From NCBI GenBank assembly GCA_047967505.1, contig CM106539.1: a stretch of DNA of 64,000 bases; one strand, 5' to 3'. The notes under the pieces were generated by a model. The model ran no database searches. It was not told the origin of the DNA and saw nothing but the letters and a program-made list of their open reading frames with translations. The stretch comes from Dipteris shenzhenensis (taxonomy: Eukaryota > Polypodiophyta > Polypodiopsida > Gleicheniales). Positions 11,305 to 22,033 of the stretch are shown piece after piece (position 1 is the first letter of the stretch; the number at the start of each line of letters is the position of its first letter). A program made the position numbers and the translations under genes.

Positions 11305-12378
11305 ATGAGGATAAGAAAAAAGAGAAACCAAGAGGAAATCCCTCTTTTGCAGAAGCAAGATGGTGAGTTGGCCAAAACAGAAGACGAAAATGTGGAGATT
11401 ATTGCCAGTCATTTCAAGAACTTGCTAAGTAGAGTTAATAGAGTTGATGATAAAGTTCTAGAGGCTAGAGACAGATGCCAAACAGCCAGACAATGTAAAG
11501 TTTCTAACTTAGATAGGACGCAGCTAGAAAATGACCTTTCTCTGCAGGAACTTAAAGAGGCAGCCTTATGTATGGCTAATGGTGAAACTCTAGGGGAGGT
11601 TGGGCTTCCAATAGAGTTTTACAAGTTTTTCTGGGACACAATGCGACCTTCTCTAATGGCAGTTTGGAGAGAGAGTGCTAAACAGGGCTCTTACCTAACC
11701 ACTTAATAAAACTCATCCCAAAAGATGGTGACAGAACAGTTTTTAAAAACTGGAGACCCCTAGCCATGTTAAACTGTTCTTACAATATCTATGCCAAAGC
11801 TATTGCATTGAGATTGAGATGTAAAATGGATAATTGGATTCTGCAGAAACAAAAGGCTTTATAAAAAATAGGCATCTTTCGGAGGCAATTATTAATCTAT
11901 GGGAAGGTGCACACATGATGAGGAGAGTAATCAAGAGGTTTTTCTAATAAAGATTGACTTTGACAAAGCCTATGACAAGCTTAGTTGGGATTTTCTTCTG
12001 CAATCCCTTAACAGTATGGGGCTTGGAACCAAGTTCACTTCCTTTGTTGCCCTACTGCTCTCCAATGCATCAGCAAAGGTTTGTGTGAATAGAGAAATGT
12101 CTCAAAGCTTCATGCTAAAAAGATCAATAAGACAAGGGTGCCCTTTGGCCCCTCTCTTATTTGCCATAGTTGCTAATGCCTTAGGATGGCTAATAAAATA
12201 TCAAGTGTCAAGTGGTGAAATTAGAGGTATTGAGCTCCCCTCAGGAAAACATCAAGTGAATCAGCAATTTGCATATGACACCACTCTCACCATCAGAAAT
12301 ACAGATACGGACATTAAAAGGGTTATGGATTGTATGGATATTATTTGTTTGTGTTTGTCTTCAGCAATGTTTATGTAG
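11305..12378 (+). pseudogene. LINE reverse transcriptase (broken, catalytic Asp lost)
   Basis: Motifs in order: ETLGEVGLPIEFYKFFW (about 11583-11633), KIDFDKAYDKLSWDFL (palm Asp, about 11950-11997), RQGCPLAPLLFAIVANALG (about 12130-12186) and QQFAYDTTLTI (about 12262-12294). The last should be FADDT, but here the first Asp of the pair is Tyr, so the enzyme would be dead even without the stops. The similarity stops at 12378. Confidence 0.82.
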
Positions 12379-13020
12379 AATAGATGGGGGTTTCGTGTTT
12401 ACATGGTGGTTCTCAAAGGTAAATTCTGTTTAATGTTGAGATGTCCTCATCGGTTTGTAATCCTGTGCTGACTCTATTGAGGAGTTCAAGGAAAGGGACA
12501 TCGTGTTGTCTCATGGGCTTGCTTAGTTCATAGTACTACATGCAAGTTCTCAGCAAGAGCCTAGCATCGTTGTCCTTTTCAACTCTTCACTGAATATCCA
12601 AGGGTCTTTTGTAGGACTTGCTTGGCATAAGTCTCCACCTTGTTTGGAGTACTTTGTTATGATGTCATCAAAGAAAACATTTGTGCTTTGTTGGGTCAAT
12701 TTTTTCAAGTTCTGCAAGTCTTTTTAATATGTAACTAGCAAATCTTGTCTTTTCTTGTAGGGTTTAATTAAAATCTTTAAGCTGTTGATTTCTTGAGTAC
12801 AATTGTATTTAGTGTTTGTGAAAGCAATGTCTATTTTGTGATATGAAGGAATTAATTCCAAGTTTAGCAATGGTAGTTTCTTTCAAAATGAAATCATGCA
12901 TACTACTATCATCCATCCATTAATACAACCTTTCATTTTCAAAGGCGCATGACAACTATGCTTACCTCCATGAGAAAGATTAATTCTTGTGTTACCCTCT
13001 TGCTTCAGTATGTCATCATC
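12379..13020. other. No gene seen
   Basis: AT-rich sequence with no recognisable frame, RNA gene or terminal repeat on either strand. Confidence 0.5.
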
Positions 13021-13022
13021 GA

Positions 13023-13621
13023 TCATGTGAACCTTGGAAAAGTGGAGTTTTCTTCTTCCTCTTTACACAATTTTTTGCTATATGTCCTTCCTTGTTGCCC
13101 TTGAAAACATGTGATCACTCTCTTCTTGGAGTTTTCACCATTGGCTTTAAGTGGAGAAAACCCTAGCTTCTTCGGCCCTTTTTTTCTATGCTTTGCCTTT
13201 TGTGTCATACCCAAATTTGAATTGACTGACCTTCTCACCTCCAAGTTCCACATCTATTAACTTTCTTTGTCTTTCAACAAGAGATCTCTCCTATTGTCTT
13301 CATTCAAACGCTCCAAAAACTTTGCTCTTTGTTCTTGATATCTTTGTACTCACTTTGCTCTTTCACCTTCTCCACTACCTAACATCATCTTTTGTAATTG
13401 ATCCTTTGATATTTTCACCTGCATCTCCTTTATTTTTTAATCATCACTAATTGCCCGATTAGGATCATGAATGTTTCTCTACCTTGAATGTCATTCCAAT
13501 GTATGTCATCTTTTACAATTTTCCAAAGCTTGTGGTGCATTAATAGATACATCATTTGTGTTGACCATGTGTGCAACCCTTCCCGAGTGAATTTTTCAAC
13601 AGTTGGGGTGTGTAAAGCCAT
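13023..13621 (-). pseudogene. Ty1/copia gag relic
   Basis: On the minus strand from 13621 the frame reads a start like that of copia Gag: a target-binding segment, then STQMMYLLMHHKLWKIVKDD (the W-x-Q/M-M-LL----LW-IV signature of the UBN2/DUF4219 family), then stops. Further on (about 13075-13120, minus) a degenerate zinc knuckle is split between frames (CFQGQQGRTYSKKLC, and GHIAKNC in another frame). No LTR was found around it. Confidence 0.65.
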
Positions 13622-15465
13622 TGCAAAAGGTCTTACAAGTTGAAAAGACTTTCAGTATTGGTAGTGTATAATTGCATACAATAATTTTGATGTTACGACT
13701 ATGTAGGGCTCAAAAAGACGGTTTTTTGGATCACACACAAATTCTTCCTGGATTGAAAGTTACGGCTTGTCAAAGTTTTGATCAACGAGTGGGGTGAATT
13801 ATGATGATGTGGTAGAGGGAGTTCACATGCAACTTACAACTATGCTTACTATGTGCTATCTACAAGCAGCTGACATGGCATGCTGATTGGACTGTTGCTA
13901 ACATGGCAATATAGATAAGAACTACCATGTGGCCAACTACTAACCATACCATAGTTGGACTTTAGCCCAACTTTATCTGTGACATGGCATTTCCACATGT
14001 GAACCTAGATTGTGGAGGAAAAAGCAACGTGCAGGAAGAGCTACGACGTCAACTAAGATCACTTCAGAATAGTGAAACACAAGGAGGGTGATCCATTGGA
14101 AGCTCTCAATAGTTCTTGGCGCTTCATAGTGCCCTTGCAAGGGATTACTGTAGAGGTCGCCGTGCCTCGTCTCATGATCCTGCCTCTAGCTTGTTGCACC
14201 TCAATGTTTTGCTAGTCCACGAAATCATTCACTTGTCTGTAGAGGTCCTTGTGGAGTTGTTTGGCATCGTTGGTGCTTGGGCTGCTATTGTAGTTGGCCA
14301 AGAGTGCTCCGTCTTATGGATTTGTGGGTTGCCTTGCTAGTCGGCCGTGTAGTATCTTAGGGAGAATAAAGAGAATTCACTTTTTACTCACTGAATGAAC
14401 ATTCCAAAGACATACAAGTTATTTCTCAATGGAAATAAATAAAGGATGAAGAGAAATCCCCAAAGGAATGAAGGATGGAAATGTCCCAGAAATGTATCAT
14501 GGAAATCTCTCTCAATCTAAGCTATTCTAGGCTTAGCTAACCTGCATTGTTACCATGTGAAACTGCGGATCATGCTAAGCCAAGACTAACACCCAATGAG
14601 CATAAAGATCACAGAGGATCAAACCATGTACGAAAAACCATGAGGAGAGGACACAAAGTAGGAAACACTCATCCAAAATGTCCTTATCAACAATCCAAAA
14701 GAGGCTTCTTATATAGAGAGAGCCTTTAGAATAGTCAACCCATGTGGTATCACCTGGTCCACATCTCACCTAGTGGTAGTCCTTGCTCCACATCATCTTC
14801 TTAGGTAGTCCATAGTCTTGGGTGGCTACTTTAATTCATACAACACCATACCTTAGCTCATACCTTTGCCTCTAACTATGTGTACATGGCACCATATCTC
14901 TCAAGAATCACATGTGAGGATTGATCCATCTTATGGGAAGAGAAGAAACTGATCTAAAAGAGGTGTGTGAATATAGTGTAGAGGAGAGCAGGCTATTATT
15001 GCATGTGATTTTTCAAATCCTTCTTTTTACACCCAACTTCTTATAGCTAAGTGATCGATTCAAGCTATTTGTAGAGCAATCAAAGTGTGGGATGGTAGGA
15101 TCTAGTAAGGATCGTGGCCACTCTAAACACTCATGCATGCTCCAGTATTCAATTGCTTTAGACCTATTAAGGAGTGCAGCCACTCCATACACGCTAGATA
15201 CCTTTTCCATGCAATTTACAAGACATACAATGGAGCATCAAAACAAGTGTTTTGATCATTCAGCCCTTTGTCAACATTCGGTGACTCCTAGCTTAACAAG
15301 CAACCTCGAGCTTCTAAGCCAAAACAAAAATGTCGCTTCTATGGTACATACCCCATACCTACACACCATGGATTGGTAGTCCTCACAAGATATGCATACT
15401 ATGGAGGTGCTCATTTCAGACGAATTCTTACTCTCTTGTAATTTCTCTCCTTTATTGACCTGTAT
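13622..15465. other. No gene seen
   Basis: Short frames only, none with known motifs. No tRNA, LTR or inverted-repeat structure could be supported. Confidence 0.5.
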
Positions 15466-15999
15466 ACATTAGGAAAGAAGGGAACTCATTTTGGGGCCCT
15501 CTAAGAAATTCACTATTTTTGTTGCACTCAAAATATAGGAAATATCGTAAAATATGGATACTTACTGCAAAATGTCAGTCTAGTACTCAGACATCACATT
15601 AAATGCATATATAAGATCCTTGATTTTATGTGCAGTATTTGATGATTCTAACATCACCAACGCGTCTCGAGCGAGCCAAAACCTCAAATCGACCCTGGAG
15701 ACACCAAAAGCCGATGCCCAGAGGCTCGAAAAAGGGCAAAAATGCTCGGAATGGGGGATTTGAGCTGGCGATGTCAAAAACATCACAGAAAATCATCTTT
15801 TGAAGATCACGTATGTCAGACATAATAAAAGAAAAAGGTTTTGAATGACTTATTTTATATTTTTACATGGTTTTTGGTATTTTTCAACGTTGCGTTGGCC
15901 CTCTTCTGATTGGTCGAGAGCCTTTCTAAACCCTAAAAGGCCCCAAAATGAGCGTTTGATAGGAACTAAACCCTAAAAGGCCCCCTTTTTTCCTAATGT
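15466..15999 (-). mobile_element. 534-bp non-autonomous derivative of the H3-Ulp1 transposon
   Basis: The left end reads ACATTAGGAAAGAAGGGAAC, then TCATTTTGGGGCCC and a segment (agaaattcactatttttg) that is the inverse of the right subterminal region of the full element (tagtgaatttctta). The right end (ttcaacgttgcgttggccctcttctgattggt, then CCTAATGT at 15999) is the inverse of the left subterminal region (27985-28015). It is therefore a deletion derivative in opposite orientation to copy 2. The right repeat is interrupted by a roughly 30-bp insertion/duplication at about 15953-15985. The centre (about 15600-15840) matches nothing else in the window. Confidence 0.85.
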
Positions 16000-17900
16000 C
16001 ATGTGTGATAGGAACTATGACTCAGGGGAGTTTGAGAGTTGGCAAGTGCAAGGTGGGTAAATGCTCCTCTCAACTATAGAGTTATACTAATTTTTTACAG
16101 CTTTGTGCTAGGAGCAGAGGGTGATGACATGCAAGTGGAGAACATCATTAAATCACCATCAATTCTTCATATAAAAGTCAAACTTGTCCAAATATATAAT
16201 CACCAATTGATGAGAAAAGGATTGCTTTGGCATATGATTGACTTGAATAGATCTATGGGTACTCTCCTAAACCGAGAAGAATTTGATTATGCAAGTTGTA
16301 GAAGAATCTTGGTTGTGTCTTCATGCAAAGATTGTCTACTCTTGTAACATTGATTGAGACTCAACTAGTTGAGATTAAAGAAGACTGTGGGGTGAATGCC
16401 ATGGGCAACAAGACCATTATATGCTTCTTACACCATTAGATTGTCCATCATATTGTCAAACTTGTGGACATAGTACATTTTGATGTAGTTGAGCTTTTCA
16501 GCTAGTTCTAAAGCCTAATGCCAATAGTATGTATGGTACTCACCATGAAGTTGTCAAATTAGAGTCAACCATGTTTTTTAGCCTGGAGATCCATATCTTT
16601 CACCTAGGGGTGGTCCAAAGATCAGAGCTCTCACTTACCCCATGGCTCCTTTGTTCAACAATCCTTTGGATGCATCAATGTCAAAGGAGAGCACTACCTT
16701 ATACTAAATCAACAAACAACTCATTGGGAGTCCAAGTTTCCCCTTTGAATTTATGTATTGTGAGCTTGTCTTTCACATCTTTGCAAGGTCTTTCTTGAGA
16801 GAGAGGCTACATAAAAGTATGAGAGCTGAGTAGAGTGAGTAAAAATGTCAGATAAAAAATGTGAGGGATAATGCAAGGGGAAAACGATTTATATAGTCCC
16901 CTCGAGTGCCATTTTTCTCTCTTGCTAAAACATCCCCTATCCCCAATAGTGATAACCCCTGCTTCATCTATAGAATCAAGAGAATGCATAGACCTCAAAG
17001 CTATTGTCTAGAGTAACATCAAAAGAGCACACCAAATAGGATTGAAGTATGTATAATCTCAAGTATTTTCCACAAAATATAATTCTCACAAAATACCGTA
17101 AATGTAAGAATACAGGTTTGCACGTTCAAAACCCTCAGTCATCTAACCTTCCAAGCAAGCAACTCGATCATCTAACCTTCCAAGCAAGCAACTCGAGCAT
17201 CATAACATTTGAAAACCTTTTGCATTACACATCAGCTTAACTTTTAAGGCATTCAAAGTCTAAAAAATGGTCCCATCATAGGAAGCTCTAGTGCTTGGAT
17301 AAATATAGCCCAACTTGGGAGTGCTCTGATCTCAGACTCAGTTTCTTCACACGTCTTCAGTAGGCAGATTGTGATCTTTGTCTAATTTAGCGTTTTTTCA
17401 AGAAAAGACCAATGGGTACTATCACATTACCGTTCCTGGATGACAAAACTTAGCTGCTGTTGCTTGGATGCACTGACTCTTGGAGGCTTAACTCAGAATA
17501 TATTCAATATTTAGGATTGCGAAGGCTCACGCAAAGGCAGAACCCCTTCCTAAAATAAGTTCTTTCAAATCGGGTGAAAAACATCTAGTATCGTTCCATA
17601 ACATAACACTTTAACTCAAACTTTCAAAGAAGCATGTATATTGTGATGCCCACTGGTGGACTCACCATCATAAACACAACAGGACACTTGCAATCCGAGG
17701 AACTGTGCATTATTGAGTCTGTGATGCGATGCAGGATGTGGTTTGCAAGATGGCATGATGCCTAAATTTCATTCCACCCAGACAAGCAAATGTGAGTTAG
17801 ACAATGAAACACGGCATGTACCTCTCCAGCAGCACAAATATAAAGAGCAATTCGTCTTTATGAATATGAACCATCCAAGTACAACGCTTGGCATTTCCAA
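16000..17900. other. No gene seen; one perfect 29-bp tandem repeat
   Basis: Scattered short frames without recognisable motifs. At 17139-17196 a 29-bp unit (tcatctaaccttccaagcaa plus gcaactcga) is repeated twice without change. Confidence 0.5.
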
Positions 17901-18325
17901 TGTCTCAATAGATTCCAAAAATAGTTTGGCCATGCATGAACCTTGAATATTGTACAAATGGCATAGCCGTCAAAACCTTTGGAACCTGATTAACATGTAG
18001 CTTGTATATATTTATGCAAGTCGTCTCTGGACTGGGTCCGCCTGCTTGATAGTTGTGACTTTCCTCCAGCGAAACTTGCTGCTGTTGCTGGTAGCTGCAA
18101 TCCAGTGAACTCCAACATAGGATTAGCAGCACTTGCAAGTGGCGAGCCAAATCTTTGTTGAGGGCGGTCTTGCTGTGACACCGAGGGTGTCGGGCTATGA
18201 GGTGTCTTATATCTTCCATCTCCTGTAAAATCGCCATGTTTACATCTGCTTAGTTCACAGTACTAGCCACTGCCATATATACTGACAGAAAGAAATCACA
18301 AATCTTCAAATGAGTCACTCTAGAA

Positions 18326-20413
18326 CTAGCGCCTCTCACCATTTCGAGCAGTATTGTCTCCCTTGATGGCTCCAAGGCGGCTGGGAAAAAAGATTGAAGA
18401 AAACCGAGCAGTTGTACCCAAACTCGGCTGTGTAAAGAGAGGCAAGTGGGGTTTCCGCCAACAAAGAAAGATACAGTTATTGCAATATGTTACAGCGAAA
18501 AGCACAACCATCATGATGACCAAAAGACAGACTGATAGAAAGCCTGTATTGAGCAGAAGAGGGCCTCCTTTGGGATACTGAAAGCTGCTTCTTCTTGGAG
18601 CAGCACCTCTCAGTTTAGTTGGGACAAACGCTCCAGCTTCCAATAATGCAGCACCGAGGGTCCAAGTCATGTCACCAGAACCAATAGTAATTTGGTCCTC
18701 TTTTAAATGCAGCCCATCCTGGAGTAAAGCAACCACATAGGGTGCTCGGAAGCAGTAATGTTCTACAAGGGGCTGAGGGACTACACTGTCCAGAGCGTCT
18801 TTCCAAGGCATTGCACAGAAATTCTGCCCCTGAGTCAGCAATTCCTCAAAACGGGCACTTTGGAGAAGGCCAAAAAATTTGTAGACTACATAAAAGCCTG
18901 ATAATGCATAAAACCGCCCATGAGGGGGTGGTTGATACCTTCCAAGTGCACAATGAGGCTCCACACAGTCGACAGCTTGGGGTGACAGAGAAAGCCTGGA
19001 GCCGTTAACAACAGCATCAGCAAGGGTTTTACAGGCTTCCCAATCTGGCTTCCCTACCAGTGCAATCTCTGGGTGCATATCTTCCTTGTACCCTTTCCTC
19101 ACTACTCCAGTAGGAACTTCAGCTGAAGACTGAGACAAGCAGCGGGAGCATTTGTACTGTCCTTGGTATCCTCTGTGCAAGCATGGATGCTGCACTTCTA
19201 CTCTTCTGTTTGTTAAATCAGCATTGTTATTGTGCAAGTGGGTCCACAGAAGTCCCACTGATTGATCGAATGCATCGTTGAGACCAAAGCCTGCATGGGA
19301 AAATGCATAGAGACGGTGTTCGGCAGAGCCAACACTTAAATTCAGTCCATATTCACCAACATCTACATCTTCTGACTCAAATGTCACTTGTAGAGAAGAA
19401 CCTCCTAGGTCTAGAGCACCAAATGTTGATTGCCGAGGCATTTGACCTAGCCTACCAAATTTGTAATTCAAGGCCACCCACCCATAATATGCTTCTTCCA
19501 CACCAGAAATCACCTTTACCCAGTTCTTTCTGCACATAAAAGGAGATGTTTCCAACACAGTCCAAGCTTTATCAAGAAGCCACTGTGCATCAGAAGCAGG
19601 CAATCTACGGAGGCCCGCTGTTGCTAAAAGAAAAAGAGGAGTCTCTTCGTAGGCGGAGGGGGGGATCTGGGTTCCTGCCCATTGCAGTAAAGGCTCCACA
19701 GCAGCCCTAACACCTGATTCATTTTTCAAGAGTTTGTCTAAGCCAGGTTCAGTTTCCATACGCTGATAAGCCCGAATTTCTTTTTTCTGTCCAACCTTTC
19801 TGCCTGGAAAGCTTCCCAACCCATGTTGAGAGGTTGGATGAATGACAACTGGTAGCTGGTCTGGACCAGAGGAATCCCTATAAGCCCATGCATATACTTG
19901 AACACGGGTGCCAGTGCTTCCACAGTCCAAAACAATTGCATAGTGCAGCTTTTCAGGCCAATGTAGCCTCCACCACTGAAAACCGAAGTAAGCAAGAGTA
20001 ACAAAAAGGCACAATAGGGCCAAAACCGATACCACCTTGAACCAGCACTTCTGCATCTTCAATCCTGTAGCTTGAGCAGCAGGTCTTGCTGTACTTCCCT
20101 TTGAGGCTCTAGGATTGTGAGCTGTCCCATCCCTTTGAACGGGGTAAAATGGAGGCTTTGTTGGAAGCAAATCTGTACTTGAACCAACCAAGAAATCATC
20201 CTCTTCAGTATCAACCTTTCTGTACGATGCGAAATCTTGTAAAGAAGCAGAAGCCCGGATTGCACTTCCATGAGTGTAGCTGGTCCACACGCTGGAGCTA
20301 GTGTTTCCAAGAGGAGGCAAGTTGGAAGAAGATACGGATGATGCTAGTGCTGATGAAGAAGAGAACTGGTTCAATGCTGCGGCAGCTAGAGCTGCTATAT
20401 CCCGAAAACCCAT
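18326..20413 (-). CDS. Apyrase 7-like GDA1/CD39 nucleoside tri/diphosphatase
   Basis: An apyrase that hydrolyses nucleoside tri- and diphosphates, here an integral membrane protein probably of the endomembrane system or cell surface. From Met at 20413 it has 695 residues. An N-terminal Ser/Ala-rich cytosolic region is followed by a membrane anchor (VLALLCLFVTLAYFGF, about residue 130-145). The apyrase conserved regions come in order: DCGSTGTRVQVY, LLATAGLR, ISGVEEAYYGW, GALDLGGSSLQVTFE and YALSGFYVVYKFF. A second membrane segment (FLSVCLLVIMMVVLFAV) and a basic tail end the protein. Two membrane anchors plus the long N-terminal extension fit the plant APY7 branch rather than APY1/2. The coding part has no intron. 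An upstream in-frame ATG at 20443 is possible, but MGFRDIAAL is the better start. All catalytic regions look intact, so this is probably a working host gene. Confidence 0.93.
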   Translation of the reverse strand: MGFRDIAALAAAALNQFSSSSALASSVSSSNLPPLGNTSSSVWTSYTHGSAIRASASLQDFASYRKVDTEEDDFLVGSSTDLLPTKPPFYPVQRDGTAHNPRASKGSTARPAAQATGLKMQKCWFKVVSVLALLCLFVTLAYFGFQWWRLHWPEKLHYAIVLDCGSTGTRVQVYAWAYRDSSGPDQLPVVIHPTSQHGLGSFPGRKVGQKKEIRAYQRMETEPGLDKLLKNESGVRAAVEPLLQWAGTQIPPSAYEETPLFLLATAGLRRLPASDAQWLLDKAWTVLETSPFMCRKNWVKVISGVEEAYYGWVALNYKFGRLGQMPRQSTFGALDLGGSSLQVTFESEDVDVGEYGLNLSVGSAEHRLYAFSHAGFGLNDAFDQSVGLLWTHLHNNNADLTNRRVEVQHPCLHRGYQGQYKCSRCLSQSSAEVPTGVVRKGYKEDMHPEIALVGKPDWEACKTLADAVVNGSRLSLSPQAVDCVEPHCALGRYQPPPHGRFYALSGFYVVYKFFGLLQSARFEELLTQGQNFCAMPWKDALDSVVPQPLVEHYCFRAPYVVALLQDGLHLKEDQITIGSGDMTWTLGAALLEAGAFVPTKLRGAAPRRSSFQYPKGGPLLLNTGFLSVCLLVIMMVVLFAVTYCNNCIFLCWRKPHLPLFTQPSLGTTARFSSIFFPSRLGAIKGDNTARNGERR

Positions 20414-21540
20414 ACTACATTCAAGAACAAAAAATCCTTGCAAGATGCCCCTGATAATTGGAGCATGGAACGTGTAAAATGTAAGCCCATGACCTGCATC
20501 CCCCCAAAAAACGGGTTTTCAGAAACAAATTAACTAAAAAAACCATAATCAGAGACCAGAAAGCTTCAACCATCAAGAAAGCATCCCAAAATAACGAGAA
20601 CAAGCAGGAAAAAATTATGTCATGATTCTTTAACACAACCCTCAGCCGTCTGTCCTCCCTCCTAGGTCTTAGAGTGTCCATTGGGGCAAACTTTGGCTTG
20701 TTTACAACATAAAACGTCTGCGGATAGCCTTCTTTGCAATATTGTGATGTTCAGCACCTAGTACAAAGAACGCAGCGCTTACAGTTTCGCTCAAAAGCGA
20801 ATTTTCAGTCTTCACACGGAGGCATTGCAATGAAGAAGAACCTGCAAGGAGATTGCATTGCTATAACAAAATCTCGCCTCTTTAGCGGGTCTACCTTTTC
20901 AATAAAAATAGACTCAAGGCGACTTCGGGCTGGAATGAAAACATAGAAATAACCGTTAAGTTCCAGGATGAAAACAACCGCACCAGAACAACCAGGCAAA
21001 CGAATCCAATCGATCGCCTTCAACTTTAGGGAGGTTGCATTTAACGAAGCCAAGTTCTAACGCAGCTAGAGGAGAGAGGCAATAGAGTAAGCATGAAACT
21101 GTCCAGTTGATTTGTATGGAGTAGACCCAGCACAGTGAGAAAAAGCAGACTAACTGCCCTTTTCCGACGGGGCAACGCTTAGATCGGGGAGGCAGCGAAG
21201 CCTTGCAGGACCGACCATCTCCCCGAAAGGCAGAGGGGTCACCAAAAGCTGCATTCCGAGAGGATCACAGGTAACGGCGATGCAAATCCCTCCGTAAGGG
21301 CACATTGAAAGGGATCAACAGATCGGATCGGTTGGAAACGAGAAGGGGGGGGGGGGAGCAAAGGCAAATTCAGAAAAGGGGGGAGAGAGCGAGATCTATG
21401 GAAGGAGAGAGAGAGAGAGGAAGAAAAAACCTGGGCAATTGTGGAAGGAGTCGTGGAAGCAAAAGGGGAAGAAGAAGAAGAAGAAGAAGAAGAAGAAGGG
21501 GGCGTGCAGGAGCAGCAACAATCATTTGAAGGAAGAATGC
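20414..21540 (-). promoter_or_regulatory. Probable 5' UTR, leader intron and promoter side of the apyrase gene
   Basis: The minus strand carries a pyrimidine-rich leader with a (TCT)n tract (plus-strand GAA repeats at about 21472-21497). It then reads CAATTGCCCAG followed by GTTTTTTC, a candidate donor near 21430. A candidate acceptor (ggggatgcag followed by GTCATGG) lies near 20492. This would give a non-coding first exon and a leader intron of about 0.9 kb. This is inference from splice signals alone. Confidence 0.4.
21474..21497 (+). repeat. (GAA)n microsatellite
   Basis: Uninterrupted AAG/GAA triplets, about eight units, inside the probable leader of the apyrase gene. Confidence 0.85.
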
Positions 21541-21639
21541 ATCGCCATAGCCAGAAAGCTTAAGGCCTGGCCGACCCTTTGTTGTTGTGCTCAATTACTG
21601 AGTCATCAAGTTCCTTAACACTACTTAAGTTCTTAGGGC

Positions 21640-22033
21640 CTTAGCACATGGATGGGGCTAGCGTCCGTTTAGGATGGGAATATTTTTGTCATCATTACTC
21701 CCATCCTACACCAAGTGGTCTACGATGGATTTAGAATGGGAGTAGCCACTTTTTCTCCCATCCTCGACCATGGCCTCTAGACCTTGGCACCCAGAATGGG
21801 TTCCCCTTTTTTAGGGATTCAAAAAACATGGAAGAATGACATGTGTCCTTGCCCCCACAAGGTCCCCACCTCTTAAACACATGAAATGATGCCATGTGTC
21901 CTCTTCCTCCTAAACCCATCCCTAGTTCTTTTTTTGTTAGCACATGGTGGGATGGGAATAGGATAGAAATATGCATGGGACCACTTGGGACCACCTTTTC
22001 CCATTCCCATCCTATTTCTTCCCATGTGCTAAG
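21640..22033. mobile_element. Putative MITE with 12-bp terminal inverted repeats
   Basis: CTTAGCACATGG at 21640-21651 is the exact inverse of CCATGTGCTAAG at 22022-22033. Inside each end comes a related GGATGGGAAT block, and the interior has several more copies of GGATGGGAATA and of tagcacatgg (near 21938). There is no coding capacity. The target duplication is not resolved. Confidence 0.5.

Larger units (their letters stand above)
8740..12378 (+). mobile_element. Decayed LINE (L1-type non-LTR retrotransposon)
   Basis: A run of broken frames in the right order: an ORF1-like nucleic-acid-binding domain (DUF4283 type, about 9110-9640), an APE-type endonuclease (about 10255-10990) and a reverse transcriptase (about 11305-12378). 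Many in-frame stops and frame changes interrupt it. The alignment ends abruptly after the RT palm, so the 3' part is lost. No poly-A tail or target duplication was found. Confidence 0.82.

Noticed and set aside
17905-18237. 110-aa minus-strand frame next to the apyrase gene
   Set aside because: It lies just downstream of the apyrase stop codon, has no known motif, and is more likely 3' UTR or chance.
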